Positions 1 through 8,616 of a stretch of DNA of 64,000 bases are shown one piece after another. Both the position numbers and the translations under genes were made by a program. This stretch comes from Blautia sp. OF03-15BH (GTDB taxonomy: Bacteria; Bacillota; Clostridia; Lachnospirales; Lachnospiraceae). Below the pieces are notes generated by a model that had not been told where the DNA came from, did no database searches, and was given only the letters and a program-made list of their open reading frames with translations. The first letter of the stretch is position 1, and every line of letters begins with the position of its first letter. The stretch covers positions 180,633-244,632 of the forward strand of contig NZ_QSCM01000006.1 in the NCBI RefSeq assembly GCF_003463065.1. The letters run 5' to 3'.

Positions 1-43
1 TTTCTACTACAAGAATGTCTTTATCTTCATATAACAGATTCAT
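1..43 (-). CDS. RluA-family pseudouridine synthase, N-terminal fragment
   Basis: On the minus strand an ATG at 43 follows a perfect AGGAGG (51-56) and reads MNLLYEDKDILVVE before leaving the window. Many RluA/RluD-type 23S rRNA pseudouridine synthases begin with this kind of segment (YEDKDILVVEKP), so that is the call. Only 14 residues are visible, so the catalytic domain cannot be checked. The gene is divergent from the response regulator at 322. Confidence 0.55.
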   Translation of the reverse strand, partial: MNLLYEDKDILVVE

Positions 44-157
44 CTCTGATCCTCCTATCGTTTCGTAAGATCGGGAAAGCCCGGATCCGTATTCCATCGT
101 ACCATGCCAGGCGAAAAATGTAAATCTGCAGGAATGGCATCCTTTGACATCCTGTCA

Positions 158-186
158 TTGTAATTTGCCTCGTTATACGATACAAT
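158..186 (+). promoter_or_regulatory. Predicted sigma-A promoter for the two-component operon
   Basis: TTGTAA (158-163), a 17-base spacer and TACAAT (181-186) make a near-consensus vegetative promoter. It lies about 135 bases upstream of the response-regulator start, with no other gene between on this strand. Position 57-157 holds no recognisable gene. Confidence 0.55.
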
Positions 187-321
187 GATGCCAGAGCTAC
201 TTCGCAGCGGAGCAATTCGCAGGTATCAGTTGGGGTAAAAAACTGCACGGCTTCCGTACAGAAGTGCAATGCGAACAAACACACATGATTGGGGAACTGC
301 AAAAACAAGGGAGGGTTATTT

Positions 322-1929
322 TTGTATAAGGTATTGCTGGTGGATGATGAGGCGCTGATCCGTGAAGCGATCAGTGAGAACACCCGCTGGAAGGAACTGG
401 GCTATGAGCTTATGGGAACCTGCAAAAACGGCAGGGAAGCAATGGAACGGCTGGATCAGGAGGAAGCAGATCTGGTTCTTACGGATATCTGCATGCCTTA
501 CATGGACGGTATGGAACTGACCCGCTATCTTTATGAGCATCACAGAGGGGTCAAGGTCATTATCATCAGCGGTTACGATGACTTTGAGTATGCCAAGACC
601 GCAGTAAAGTATCAGGTGATGGACTATATCCTGAAGCCCATTACGGCCAAAGAACTGGCTCAGACACTGACACGGGTAAAGGAAAAGCTGGATGAAGAAC
701 GTTTTCAGAAATCGGATATGAAAAGGATACGCGGGGCTTATATGAGTAATCTTCCGATCCTCAGGGGACGTTTTCTGAACAGCCTTCTGATGGGAAATGT
801 AGGAGAGCAGGAAATACAGGAAAAACTCAACGATTATCAGATCAAACTGGATGGAAAATACTTTATGACTGCTTTGGTGACAGGTGATGATCTGATGCCT
901 TTTCTGAAACAGTCGGATGAGTACAAAAGCGATCTGGCCTGCTTTGCCATTTATAATATTTCTGCAGAGATCATGGATTTTTACCAGGCGGGAGTGAGCT
1001 TTCAGGATGTGGATGAACGCACGGTATTGATTTTTTCAGGAGATGAGGAAATCGAAGGGCTGGCTTTGAGGGTGACGGAGGAGATTCACGACAACATCTT
1101 CCGTTTCCTGAAGATCCACTGCACGATCGGTCTGGGAGGCAGAACGGGAAGGCTGCAGGAGCTGCAAAAATCATTTCAGGAAGCACGGCGTACACTGGAA
1201 TATAAATTTGTCCTGGGTGGAGATCAGGTGATCTATGCGCGCGAACTTCCGGAAAATCAGGATCTGGTCAGCGGTGAGCTTCCGAAATATGTAAGCCGGA
1301 TCTGTCTGGCGATCCGAAGTGGAAAAAAAGAGGATGTCAGCGAAGAGATCAGAGCCTTTACCTCTGCACTGAGAAAATCCTGCCTGACCAGAAACAGGAG
1401 TATCTTTCATGTACAGAATCTGATCCTTTCTGTTATGAATGAACTGGATCTGGCTGCATTGAATGACGAAGAGATCTTAAAAGAAGAAAGAGAATTGATG
1501 AATACGGTCTATGCACGCAATCATCTTTCGGAAGTAGAGGAAGTACTGATCGCTTTCTGTTCCTGTCTGGCAGAGAATTTCCGGGATGAGAAGGACAGCT
1601 ACTGTAAACGGCAGGCACTCCGGGCATTGTATTATATTGAGGAGCATTATAAAGATACAGATGTGACCCTGAATTCTGTCTGCTCCCATCTGGCCATGAG
1701 CACCAGCTATTTCAGTTCGATCTTTAAAAATTATACGGGTGAAACCTTTATTGAAGCCCTGACCAGAAAACGGGTGGAAAAAGCGAAATTTCTTCTGGAA
1801 AACACATCCAGAAAGAATTATGAGATCGCCTGCGATGTGGGCTACAGCGATCCCCATTATTTTTCAAATATCTTTAAAAAGGCTACGGGTATGACGCCGA
1901 CAGAGTATGCCAGAAAGGTGCGGAAGTAA
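322..1929 (+). CDS. YesN-type response regulator, receiver plus AraC DNA-binding domain
   Basis: This 535-residue cytoplasmic transcription regulator has an N-terminal receiver domain with the acidic pair VDDE, phosphoacceptor Asp near residue 55 (LVLTDICMPYMDG) and the conserved Lys in YILKP. A long middle linker leads to two C-terminal AraC-type helix-turn-helix motifs (about residues 430-535, ending near GMTPTEYARKVRK). I chose the TTG at 322 because GGAGGG (310-315) sits 6 bases before it; an upstream in-frame TTG at 289 has no such site. The stop overlaps the kinase start (TAATG), so the two are translationally coupled. It probably activates the sugar transporter operon downstream; this is inference from context. 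Confidence 0.9.
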   Translation: MYKVLLVDDEALIREAISENTRWKELGYELMGTCKNGREAMERLDQEEADLVLTDICMPYMDGMELTRYLYEHHRGVKVIIISGYDDFEYAKTAVKYQVMDYILKPITAKELAQTLTRVKEKLDEERFQKSDMKRIRGAYMSNLPILRGRFLNSLLMGNVGEQEIQEKLNDYQIKLDGKYFMTALVTGDDLMPFLKQSDEYKSDLACFAIYNISAEIMDFYQAGVSFQDVDERTVLIFSGDEEIEGLALRVTEEIHDNIFRFLKIHCTIGLGGRTGRLQELQKSFQEARRTLEYKFVLGGDQVIYARELPENQDLVSGELPKYVSRICLAIRSGKKEDVSEEIRAFTSALRKSCLTRNRSIFHVQNLILSVMNELDLAALNDEEILKEERELMNTVYARNHLSEVEEVLIAFCSCLAENFRDEKDSYCKRQALRALYYIEEHYKDTDVTLNSVCSHLAMSTSYFSSIFKNYTGETFIEALTRKRVEKAKFLLENTSRKNYEIACDVGYSDPHYFSNIFKKATGMTPTEYARKVRK

Positions 1930-3731
1930 TGGGCGGGGAAAGAAAGTCTCCCTTACGGATCCTTTCCAGATTCCGAACCATACGGGGGGCGATGATCTTT
2001 TCTTATATGGCGATCACGTTGGTGGCACTTCTGATCTTTCTGCTGTTTTCTCTGAATTATACGGAGCGGACGATCCTGGAAAATTCAGAGTCCTATACGA
2101 TCCAGCTGGTGGAGCAGGTGAACGGAGATATCGATTCCTACATCAGCTATATGGAAAATATCATGGACATTGTTACGAACAATCCGGAACTCTCCGATTA
2201 TCTTTTTGACCGGATGGAGCATATCATGATGCGGGAACGGATTCAGGAGCAGTTTGTCACGCTGATGGATGCCCGGTCTGATATCTGCAACATTGCTGTT
2301 TTTGCAAAAAACGGGCGGACCCTCATCAATAGAGGAACGGATACACGCAATCCGTACGTGGATCTTGCCAGTATGCCCTGGTATCAGGATACGATGGAGG
2401 CGGAAGGAAAAGCGGTGATCTCCGCTTCGCATGTCCAGAATGCTATTGAGGGAAAATATCAGTGGGTGATCACTTTGAGTAAAGGGCTGCTCAATCCGGA
2501 AACGCATGAGGTAGATGGGATCTTTTTTGTAGACATGAACTACAGTTCCATTCAGGAGCTTTGTACCAATGTGAATCTGGGGAGCAAAAGCTACCTGTTT
2601 ATCGTGGGCAAAAAAGGAAAGATTATTTATCATCCAAAGCAGCAGCTGCTGTACAGCGGCATGAAAACGGAGCTCATCGATGAGGTGCTGGAAAACGGGA
2701 CGGGGAACTTCCTGACCTCACAAAACGGGCGGCGTCAGCTGTATTCCGTATTTAAATCGGATAAGACAGGCTGGTCTGTAGTCGGTGTTTCCGATGTCTT
2801 GGAGTTTATGAAGAATCGCTCCGAGATCCAGTTTTTCTATCTGCTGATCGCACTTTGCCTTGGCGTCCTTTCTCTGCTTCTGGCGTTGTGGCTTTCCGGT
2901 GAGATCACAAAACCGGTCAAGGAACTGGAACAGTCTATGAAAAATGTGCAGAAGGGAGAGTTTGACAAGGCTCTGATAAGTCCTGAGGGCTGCAATGAGA
3001 TCACAAGTCTGACCCATTCCTTCAATATTATGACAGAGAAGATCCAGAACCTGATGGCGGAAAATGTCCGTGAACAGAAGCAGAAGAGAAAAAGTGAACT
3101 TCAGGCGCTTCAGGCACAGATCAATCCGCATTTCCTTTATAATACGCTGGATTCCATCATCTGGATGGCAGAGAGTGGAAAAAATGAAGAAGTGGTGCAG
3201 ATGACTTCGGCACTGGCAAAGCTTCTACGCCAGAGCATCAGCAATGAGGATGAGATCGTCACAGTAGAGCGGGAGATCGAGTATACCCGCAATTATCTGG
3301 CGATCCAGAAGCTCCGCTACCGGGATCAGCTGGAATATATCATTGATATAGATGAAGAAGTCCTTCACCGGAAGATCGTCAAACTGGTGATCCAGCCACT
3401 GGTGGAAAATGCCATTTATCATGGCATCAAATATCTGGACGGGAAGGGGATGATCCTTATCCTGGGAGAGATCCGGGACGGAAAGGTGGTCATCACCATA
3501 CGGGATAACGGCGTGGGTATGGATGAAGAGACGTTGAAGCATATCCTGGAAAAGAAACCGGAACCAAAGGAGAAACAGAGGAAAAAAACAAGTCATGTGG
3601 GAGTCTATAATGTGCAGAACCGTCTGCAGCTTTATTATGGAAAGGAATACGGGCTGGTCTATGAGAGTATGCCGGGCATGGGAACCGGAGTTTCCGTGAT
3701 CATTCCCGCAGAGGAAGGGGAAGAGTCATGA
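1929..3731 (+). CDS. YesM-type sensor histidine kinase
   Basis: The 600-residue membrane kinase is the partner of the regulator at 322. It has a transmembrane helix at about residues 18-40, an extracellular Cache-like sensor region to about 295, a second helix near 300-323 and a HAMP linker. The His_kinase domain carries the phosphoacceptor motif QINPHFLYN (His near residue 399). The ATPase domain has an N-box (PLVENAIYHGI) and the glycine motif DNGVGM. Its end overlaps the next gene by ATGA. Kinases of this family with sugar-transport neighbours commonly sense extracellular carbohydrate, often through a binding protein, and the third gene here is such a protein. Confidence 0.92.
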   Translation: MGGERKSPLRILSRFRTIRGAMIFSYMAITLVALLIFLLFSLNYTERTILENSESYTIQLVEQVNGDIDSYISYMENIMDIVTNNPELSDYLFDRMEHIMMRERIQEQFVTLMDARSDICNIAVFAKNGRTLINRGTDTRNPYVDLASMPWYQDTMEAEGKAVISASHVQNAIEGKYQWVITLSKGLLNPETHEVDGIFFVDMNYSSIQELCTNVNLGSKSYLFIVGKKGKIIYHPKQQLLYSGMKTELIDEVLENGTGNFLTSQNGRRQLYSVFKSDKTGWSVVGVSDVLEFMKNRSEIQFFYLLIALCLGVLSLLLALWLSGEITKPVKELEQSMKNVQKGEFDKALISPEGCNEITSLTHSFNIMTEKIQNLMAENVREQKQKRKSELQALQAQINPHFLYNTLDSIIWMAESGKNEEVVQMTSALAKLLRQSISNEDEIVTVEREIEYTRNYLAIQKLRYRDQLEYIIDIDEEVLHRKIVKLVIQPLVENAIYHGIKYLDGKGMILILGEIRDGKVVITIRDNGVGMDEETLKHILEKKPEPKEKQRKKTSHVGVYNVQNRLQLYYGKEYGLVYESMPGMGTGVSVIIPAEEGEES

Positions 3732-4708
3732 AAAATAACGGAAAATATATAGTTGGACTCATCATCCTGATCCTTGTCCTTGTTTTGGGAGCAGGGATCA
3801 TAATCGTAAACCGTTCCAGCACAGCCAGACGTATCCAGGTAGTCTATATACCCAAAGCACGGGATGATGCCAATGATTTCTGGACTTCCCTTTTAAAAGG
3901 AGCCCAGATGGCCGCAAACGAGTATGATGTGGATCTGACGATCCTGGCGCCGGATTCCGAGCAGGATTTTGAAGCTCAGGTGCGCTACATTGATGAAGCC
4001 ATCGCCATGAATCCGAATGCGATCCTCCTTTCGCCTTCCAGTAAAAGTGAGATCACGGAGGCGGCGAACCGCATCGTTGTCGCGGGGATCCGGCTGGTGC
4101 TCATTGATTCTGAACTGGATCAGAACCTTCAGTCGATCGTGGTAGAGACGGATAATGTGGCTGCCGGAAGGAAAATGGGGGAATTCATCCTGGCACATCT
4201 TCCGGAAAATCCGGTGATCGGCGTGGTATCCCATGTAAAAAGTTCTTCTACTGCGCTGGAGCGTTACCAGGGCCTCTGTGAAGGACTGGGGGATGAGAAA
4301 GAACATATCGTGGGAACCGTTTACTGCGATTCCAATTATGAAAAAGCATACAACCGGACAAAAACACTTCTGGAAGAGCATCCGGACATCAACATCCTTG
4401 TGGGTCTCAATGAATATAGTGCCATAGGAGCCGGAAAAGCGGTCCGGGATCTGGGACTTTCCGATTCGATCCTCATGGTTGGCTTTGACAGTTCCATTGA
4501 AGAAGTCCAGATGCTGGAAGAAGGGGTGTTCAATGCCATTGTAGTTCAGAAGCCCTTTAACATGGGATACCTTGGTGTGGAAAATACGGTGCTTCTCCTT
4601 CGGGGGGAGATCCTTCCGGAAATGGTGGATTCCGGATCGGAGCTTATCACAAAAGAAAATATGTACACGGATGAAAACCAGAAATTCCTCTTTCCGTTCC
4701 TGGATTAA
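3728..4708 (+). CDS. Membrane-anchored sugar-binding protein, likely co-sensor of the kinase
   Basis: The 326-residue protein has an uncleaved-looking N-terminal membrane helix (about residues 8-27, no lipobox Cys) and then one periplasmic-binding-protein type 1 fold of the ribose/galactose class. Typical segments are FWTSLLKGAQMAANEYDVDL, NPNAILLSPSS and ILMVGFDSSIEEV. It overlaps the kinase by ATGA and a terminator follows directly, so it belongs to the regulatory operon rather than the transporter operon. Known analogues (for example XylFII with LytS) bind sugar and signal to the kinase. That role is inferred; it could also be an extra transport receptor. Confidence 0.82.
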   Translation: MKNNGKYIVGLIILILVLVLGAGIIIVNRSSTARRIQVVYIPKARDDANDFWTSLLKGAQMAANEYDVDLTILAPDSEQDFEAQVRYIDEAIAMNPNAILLSPSSKSEITEAANRIVVAGIRLVLIDSELDQNLQSIVVETDNVAAGRKMGEFILAHLPENPVIGVVSHVKSSSTALERYQGLCEGLGDEKEHIVGTVYCDSNYEKAYNRTKTLLEEHPDINILVGLNEYSAIGAGKAVRDLGLSDSILMVGFDSSIEEVQMLEEGVFNAIVVQKPFNMGYLGVENTVLLLRGEILPEMVDSGSELITKENMYTDENQKFLFPFLD

Positions 4709-4716
4709 GAGGTGAG

Positions 4717-4743
4717 AAAGCCCTGCGAAAGCGGGGCTTTTTT
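4717..4743 (+). terminator. Rho-independent terminator after the two-component operon
   Basis: AAAGCCCTGC pairs with GCGGGGCTTT (10 pairs, one G-U, loop GAAA), followed by a run of T. It separates the regulatory genes from the transporter genes. Confidence 0.85.
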
Positions 4744-4841
4744 GTGCAAATTTTTTATTTAATGTGTAAAAAATCCCATGAAAAGTAAAATATTCCCCTT
4801 TCATCAGAAGATATCCCATTCTCTTTCTCTCAGAATCACCA

Positions 4842-4847
4842 TATAAT
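4842..4847 (+). promoter_or_regulatory. Minus-10 element of the sugar transporter operon
   Basis: A perfect TATAAT lies about 165 bases before the first permease. No good minus-35 box sits 16-18 bases upstream, which is typical of a promoter needing an activator; the AraC-type regulator encoded next door is the obvious candidate. Start of transcription would be near 4854. Confidence 0.5.
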
Positions 4848-4875
4848 AGTGCTATAGTCACAAGGAAATGGTCAA

Positions 4876-4937
4876 CCTGCCTAAAAATGTATTGGGGGCT
4901 TTTCGGGGGCGAAAAGGAATGTACGGAAATAGGCAGG
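4876..4937 (+). promoter_or_regulatory. Two nested hairpins in the transporter leader RNA
   Basis: CCTGCCTA (4876-4883) pairs with TAGGCAGG (4930-4937), enclosing CTTTTCG/CGAAAAG (4899-4905, 4910-4916) around a G-rich loop. The structure lies between the predicted transcription start and the first ribosome site. No T-run follows, so it is not a plain terminator. It matches no riboswitch class that I recognise. Confidence 0.5.
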
Positions 4938-5008
4938 GTGATCTTTTCACGAAGAAACGGAGGGTGTCATTATGTATACGGCAACACTTGGAGAATGGAG
5001 GAAGAGAA

Positions 5009-5989
5009 ATGGAAAATTTTAAAAACAGTCCGCTTGTAAAAAAACTGGGCTTCAACCGAATCATCCTTTGCGGTGTTCTGGTTCTGATGTATCTGCTGTT
5101 CAGTATCATCGAGCCGAGTTTTGTCAGCTACTCACGTATCATCAGTGCATTGAACTATGCATACTTCCTGGGCTTTCTGGCTCTGGGCGTTACTTTTGTT
5201 ATTGCAACAGGTGAGATTGATTTCTCTATCGGACCTGTCATGTTCTGTGCAGCTCTGATCGGTGGAAAGCTTTTTGTTGATGGTGTTCCTATGGGAGCCT
5301 GCCTGATCATCACCATTCTGGTGGGTCTTGTATTTGGACTTTTCAGTGGTTTTCTGGTGGCTTATATGGGACTGCCTTCCTTTATTTCCTCCATGGCTGT
5401 GATGATGCTTTCCAAAGGTATTGGTTCTGTATTTACAAAAACACAGGCTATGAGCTGGCCTCAGTCCAGTGCAGAAGGCGGCTGGTATAAGAGCCTCATC
5501 AAAATGAATGTGGGTGGAACCGATATCCCCACAGGTCTTATTATTCTCCTGCTTGTAGCAGTTGTCTGTGGTATCATCCTCAACAACACAAAAGCAGGAC
5601 GTTACATCCTCTGTCTTGGAAGCAACCAGGAAGCAGTAAGACTTTCTGGTGTTGATGTAAAGAAATGGAAAATGCTGGCTTTTGTGATCTGTGGTACGCT
5701 GGCCGGTTTCGCAGCCATCGCCTACGTGGGATCCTACACCATTGTTTCCCCGGGTCTTGGAGATACCTTTAACAATGATGCCATCGCAAGCTGTGTTATG
5801 GGCGGAACGTCCATGTCCGGAGGCATTGCATCCATCGGCGGAAGTATCATCGGTGTTATGATCATTTCCCTCCTTCAGGAAGGAATCCTGGCTATGGGCT
5901 TCCAGAAGGATTACCAGTACGTAATCACAGGTATCATCGTTCTGGTGGCAGTATTTGCCGATGTACGAAGCAGAAGAAAGAAAAACTGA
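5009..5989 (+). CDS. Sugar ABC transporter permease (RbsC family), first of two
   Basis: The 326-residue inner-membrane protein has about eight to ten hydrophobic helices of the RbsC/MglC (BPD_transp_2) type, with family signatures such as GVTFVIATGEIDFSIG, SGVDVKKWKMLAFVICG and GGTSMSGG near the C-terminus. The ATG at 5009 follows GGAGG (4997-5001), seven bases away; an in-frame ATG 141 bases upstream would run through the leader hairpins and is not used here. It pairs with the ATPase at 6026 and the second permease at 7532. Two different permeases suggest a heterodimeric channel, as in YtfT/YjfF galactofuranose transporters. Substrate is not determined. Confidence 0.9.
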   Translation: MENFKNSPLVKKLGFNRIILCGVLVLMYLLFSIIEPSFVSYSRIISALNYAYFLGFLALGVTFVIATGEIDFSIGPVMFCAALIGGKLFVDGVPMGACLIITILVGLVFGLFSGFLVAYMGLPSFISSMAVMMLSKGIGSVFTKTQAMSWPQSSAEGGWYKSLIKMNVGGTDIPTGLIILLLVAVVCGIILNNTKAGRYILCLGSNQEAVRLSGVDVKKWKMLAFVICGTLAGFAAIAYVGSYTIVSPGLGDTFNNDAIASCVMGGTSMSGGIASIGGSIIGVMIISLLQEGILAMGFQKDYQYVITGIIVLVAVFADVRSRRKKN

Positions 5990-6025
5990 TGTTATTGATA
6001 GAACAGAAAGGTAGAAGGTGAAGAC

Positions 6026-7519
6026 ATGGGCGAAGTTATTTTGACTATGAAAGGGATCGACAAATCCTTCCCGGGTGTACATGCCCTTGATCATGTAGAT
6101 CTTGAAATCAGAAAAGGTGAAGTGCTCGCCCTCATGGGAGAAAACGGAGCCGGAAAATCCACTCTTATGAAGGTGCTGACCGGTATTTATAAGAAAGACT
6201 CCGGAACCATCACCTACGAGGGAAAAGAAATTGAATTCGCAAATCCCCGTGATGCACAGGCAGCAGGTGTTGTGATCGTGCATCAGGAGTTAAATATGAT
6301 GAACCACCTGACTGTGGCTCAGAACATTTTCATCGGTCGTGAGATCATGAATGGAAAACTCATCAACGATGATAAGATGAACAAGGAAGCTGCAAAGCTC
6401 TTTGACCGTTTGAACATTAAAATCGATCCTACAGAAAAAATGGGAAATCTGACCGTAGGCCGTCAGCAGATGTGTGAGATCGCAAAAGCCATCTCCCATG
6501 ATGCAAAGGTAATTATTTTCGACGAGCCGTCAGCAGCCCTGACAGAGTCAGAGATCGAAGAGCTCTTTAAGATCATCCGTGATCTTCGTGATAAGGGCAT
6601 GGGAATTGTTTATATCTCTCACCGTATGGATGAGATCAAGGTGATCACAGACCGTGTTACCGTTATGCGTGACGGTTCTTATGTAGGAACTCTGATCACA
6701 AAAGAGTCTACCAAAGACGATATCATCAACATGATGGTAGGTCGTGTTATTTATGAGGATCCGAAGACAGAAAGCAATGTTCCGAAGAATGCACCGGTAG
6801 TCCTGAAGGTTGAAAATCTTAACGCAGGAAAAATGGTAAAGAACGTAAGCTTTGAGCTTCACAAAGGCGAGATCCTTGGTTTCTCCGGACTGATGGGTGC
6901 AGGACGTACCGAGACTGCCAGAGCCCTGTTCGGAGCAGACCCGAAAGAGAGCGGAAAGATCTACATAAACGGTCAGGAAGTGGATATCAAGAACCCCATG
7001 GATGCAGTAAAACATGGTATCGGTTATCTCTCTGAGGACCGGAAGCGTTATGGTATCGTTGTAGGAAAGAGCGTGGCAGAGAACTCCACCATGGCTACCA
7101 TGGATGAGTTCACAAACGGACCGTTCATCAATAAGAAAAAAGAGAATGACATTGCTCAGAAATATGTGGAATCTCTGAAAACCAAGACTCCGTCAGTGGA
7201 TCAGCTGGTGGTGAACCTTTCCGGAGGAAACCAGCAGAAAGTGGTTATCGCCAAATGGCTGGTAAGAAACTGTGATATCCTGATCTTTGATGAGCCGACC
7301 CGTGGTATCGATGTAGGAGCAAAGAGTGAAATTTATCATCTGATGAATGAACTGGTGGCAGCCGGAAAATCAATCATCATGATTTCCTCTGAGATGACCG
7401 AGATTTTAAGAATGAGTGACCGTATCATGGTTATGTGTGAAGGCCGGGTAACCGGAGAGATCGGAATTGAGGAAGCAACTCAGGAACGTATCATGCATGC
7501 GGCAACGCTTCGGAAGTAG
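6026..7519 (+). CDS. Sugar ABC transporter ATPase (RbsA/MglA type, two nucleotide-binding domains)
   Basis: The 497-residue protein has two fused ATPase domains. The first has Walker A GENGAGKST, signature TVGRQQM and Walker B VIIFDEPSAALT. The second, as usual in this family, lacks a canonical Walker A (GLMGAGRTE) but keeps LSGGNQQKV and ILIFDEPTRGIDVG. It powers import through the permeases on either side. The gene lies 36 bases after the first permease and 12 bases before the second, inside one operon. Confidence 0.95.
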   Translation: MGEVILTMKGIDKSFPGVHALDHVDLEIRKGEVLALMGENGAGKSTLMKVLTGIYKKDSGTITYEGKEIEFANPRDAQAAGVVIVHQELNMMNHLTVAQNIFIGREIMNGKLINDDKMNKEAAKLFDRLNIKIDPTEKMGNLTVGRQQMCEIAKAISHDAKVIIFDEPSAALTESEIEELFKIIRDLRDKGMGIVYISHRMDEIKVITDRVTVMRDGSYVGTLITKESTKDDIINMMVGRVIYEDPKTESNVPKNAPVVLKVENLNAGKMVKNVSFELHKGEILGFSGLMGAGRTETARALFGADPKESGKIYINGQEVDIKNPMDAVKHGIGYLSEDRKRYGIVVGKSVAENSTMATMDEFTNGPFINKKKENDIAQKYVESLKTKTPSVDQLVVNLSGGNQQKVVIAKWLVRNCDILIFDEPTRGIDVGAKSEIYHLMNELVAAGKSIIMISSEMTEILRMSDRIMVMCEGRVTGEIGIEEATQERIMHAATLRK

Positions 7520-7531
7520 GAGGAGAGAGAA

Positions 7532-8536
7532 ATGGCAGATAAGAAAAAAGGAAATGCTTTTACAAACAATCCGCTTGTAAAAGCAGTGGGTACACAAAAA
7601 ATCGTAGTATTGCTGGTAATCATTGTTCTGTTTGCATTTTTCAGCATTATGAGTTCCGGCTTCCGTAAATATCCGACAATCGTAAGTATTTTCGACTATT
7701 CTTACTATATCAGCTTCATGGCGATTGGCGTTACCTTCTGCCTGATCACAGGCGGTGTGGATCTGTCTATCGGTACCGGAATGATCTGCTATGCACTGTT
7801 TGGCGGTTATCTGATCACCCGTCAGGGCATGCCGGTAATCGTAGGTATTCTCGGAACACTTCTTCTGGGTCTTCTGATGGGCTGTATTAACGGTGTGCTG
7901 GTTGCAGTACTGGAGCTTCCGCCTTTCATCGCTACTCTGGGAACGATGATGGTGGCCAGAGGTTTTGGTTCCATCATCACCGGTGGTATGAGTGTGACCT
8001 GGCCGGCAGCTTCCAGTGAGCAGGGCTGGTTCCGTATGTTATTCAAGATCAACAAACCGGGTCTTCTTCTTCCGGTTGGATTCATCTGGGTAGTCATTTT
8101 TGTTATCCTGATGTCTCTTTTCCTGAACAAGACAAGACCGGGACGTTATATCATCGCTATCGGAAGTAACAAAGAAGCAACAAGACTTTCTGGTGTAAAT
8201 GTGGTAAAATATCAGGCGTTAGCCTATATCATTTCCGGTGTGTTTGCAGGAATCGCAGGAATTGCTTATGCGGCAGTATTCTCTTCCTCTATCGCTCCCG
8301 GAACCGGCGCAGGCCTTGAGCTTGACGCTATCGCCGGTGCTATCATCGGCGGAACTTCCATGACAGGAGGCTGTGGTTCCATTTTCGGTACCCTGCTCGG
8401 CGTGTTTGTAATGTCCATGCTGAAATCCGGCCTTCCGTATATCGGTCTGCAGGCAAACTGGCAGCAGATCATCACCGGTCTGATTCTGATTCTCGCCGTA
8501 TTCATCGACGTGATCAAGAATAGAAAATTAGCCTAA
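7532..8536 (+). CDS. Sugar ABC transporter permease (RbsC family), second of two
   Basis: The 334-residue membrane protein is homologous to the permease at 5009: compare GVTFCLITGGVDLSIG, LSGVNVVKYQALAYIISG and GGTSMTGG. The N-terminus NNPLVKAVGTQKIVVL also mirrors the first permease (NSPLVKKLGFNRIIL), which suggests an old duplication. AGGAGAGAG precedes the ATG. Together the pair would form the translocation channel for the ATPase at 6026. Confidence 0.92.
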   Translation: MADKKKGNAFTNNPLVKAVGTQKIVVLLVIIVLFAFFSIMSSGFRKYPTIVSIFDYSYYISFMAIGVTFCLITGGVDLSIGTGMICYALFGGYLITRQGMPVIVGILGTLLLGLLMGCINGVLVAVLELPPFIATLGTMMVARGFGSIITGGMSVTWPAASSEQGWFRMLFKINKPGLLLPVGFIWVVIFVILMSLFLNKTRPGRYIIAIGSNKEATRLSGVNVVKYQALAYIISGVFAGIAGIAYAAVFSSSIAPGTGAGLELDAIAGAIIGGTSMTGGCGSIFGTLLGVFVMSMLKSGLPYIGLQANWQQIITGLILILAVFIDVIKNRKLA

Positions 8537-8616
8537 CACAGCAGCACACACACTTTTTATTTTTTCGACAGCGGAATGTGAGGTTCCGCTGCCCTTCAAA
8601 AGGAGGATTTCGAAGG

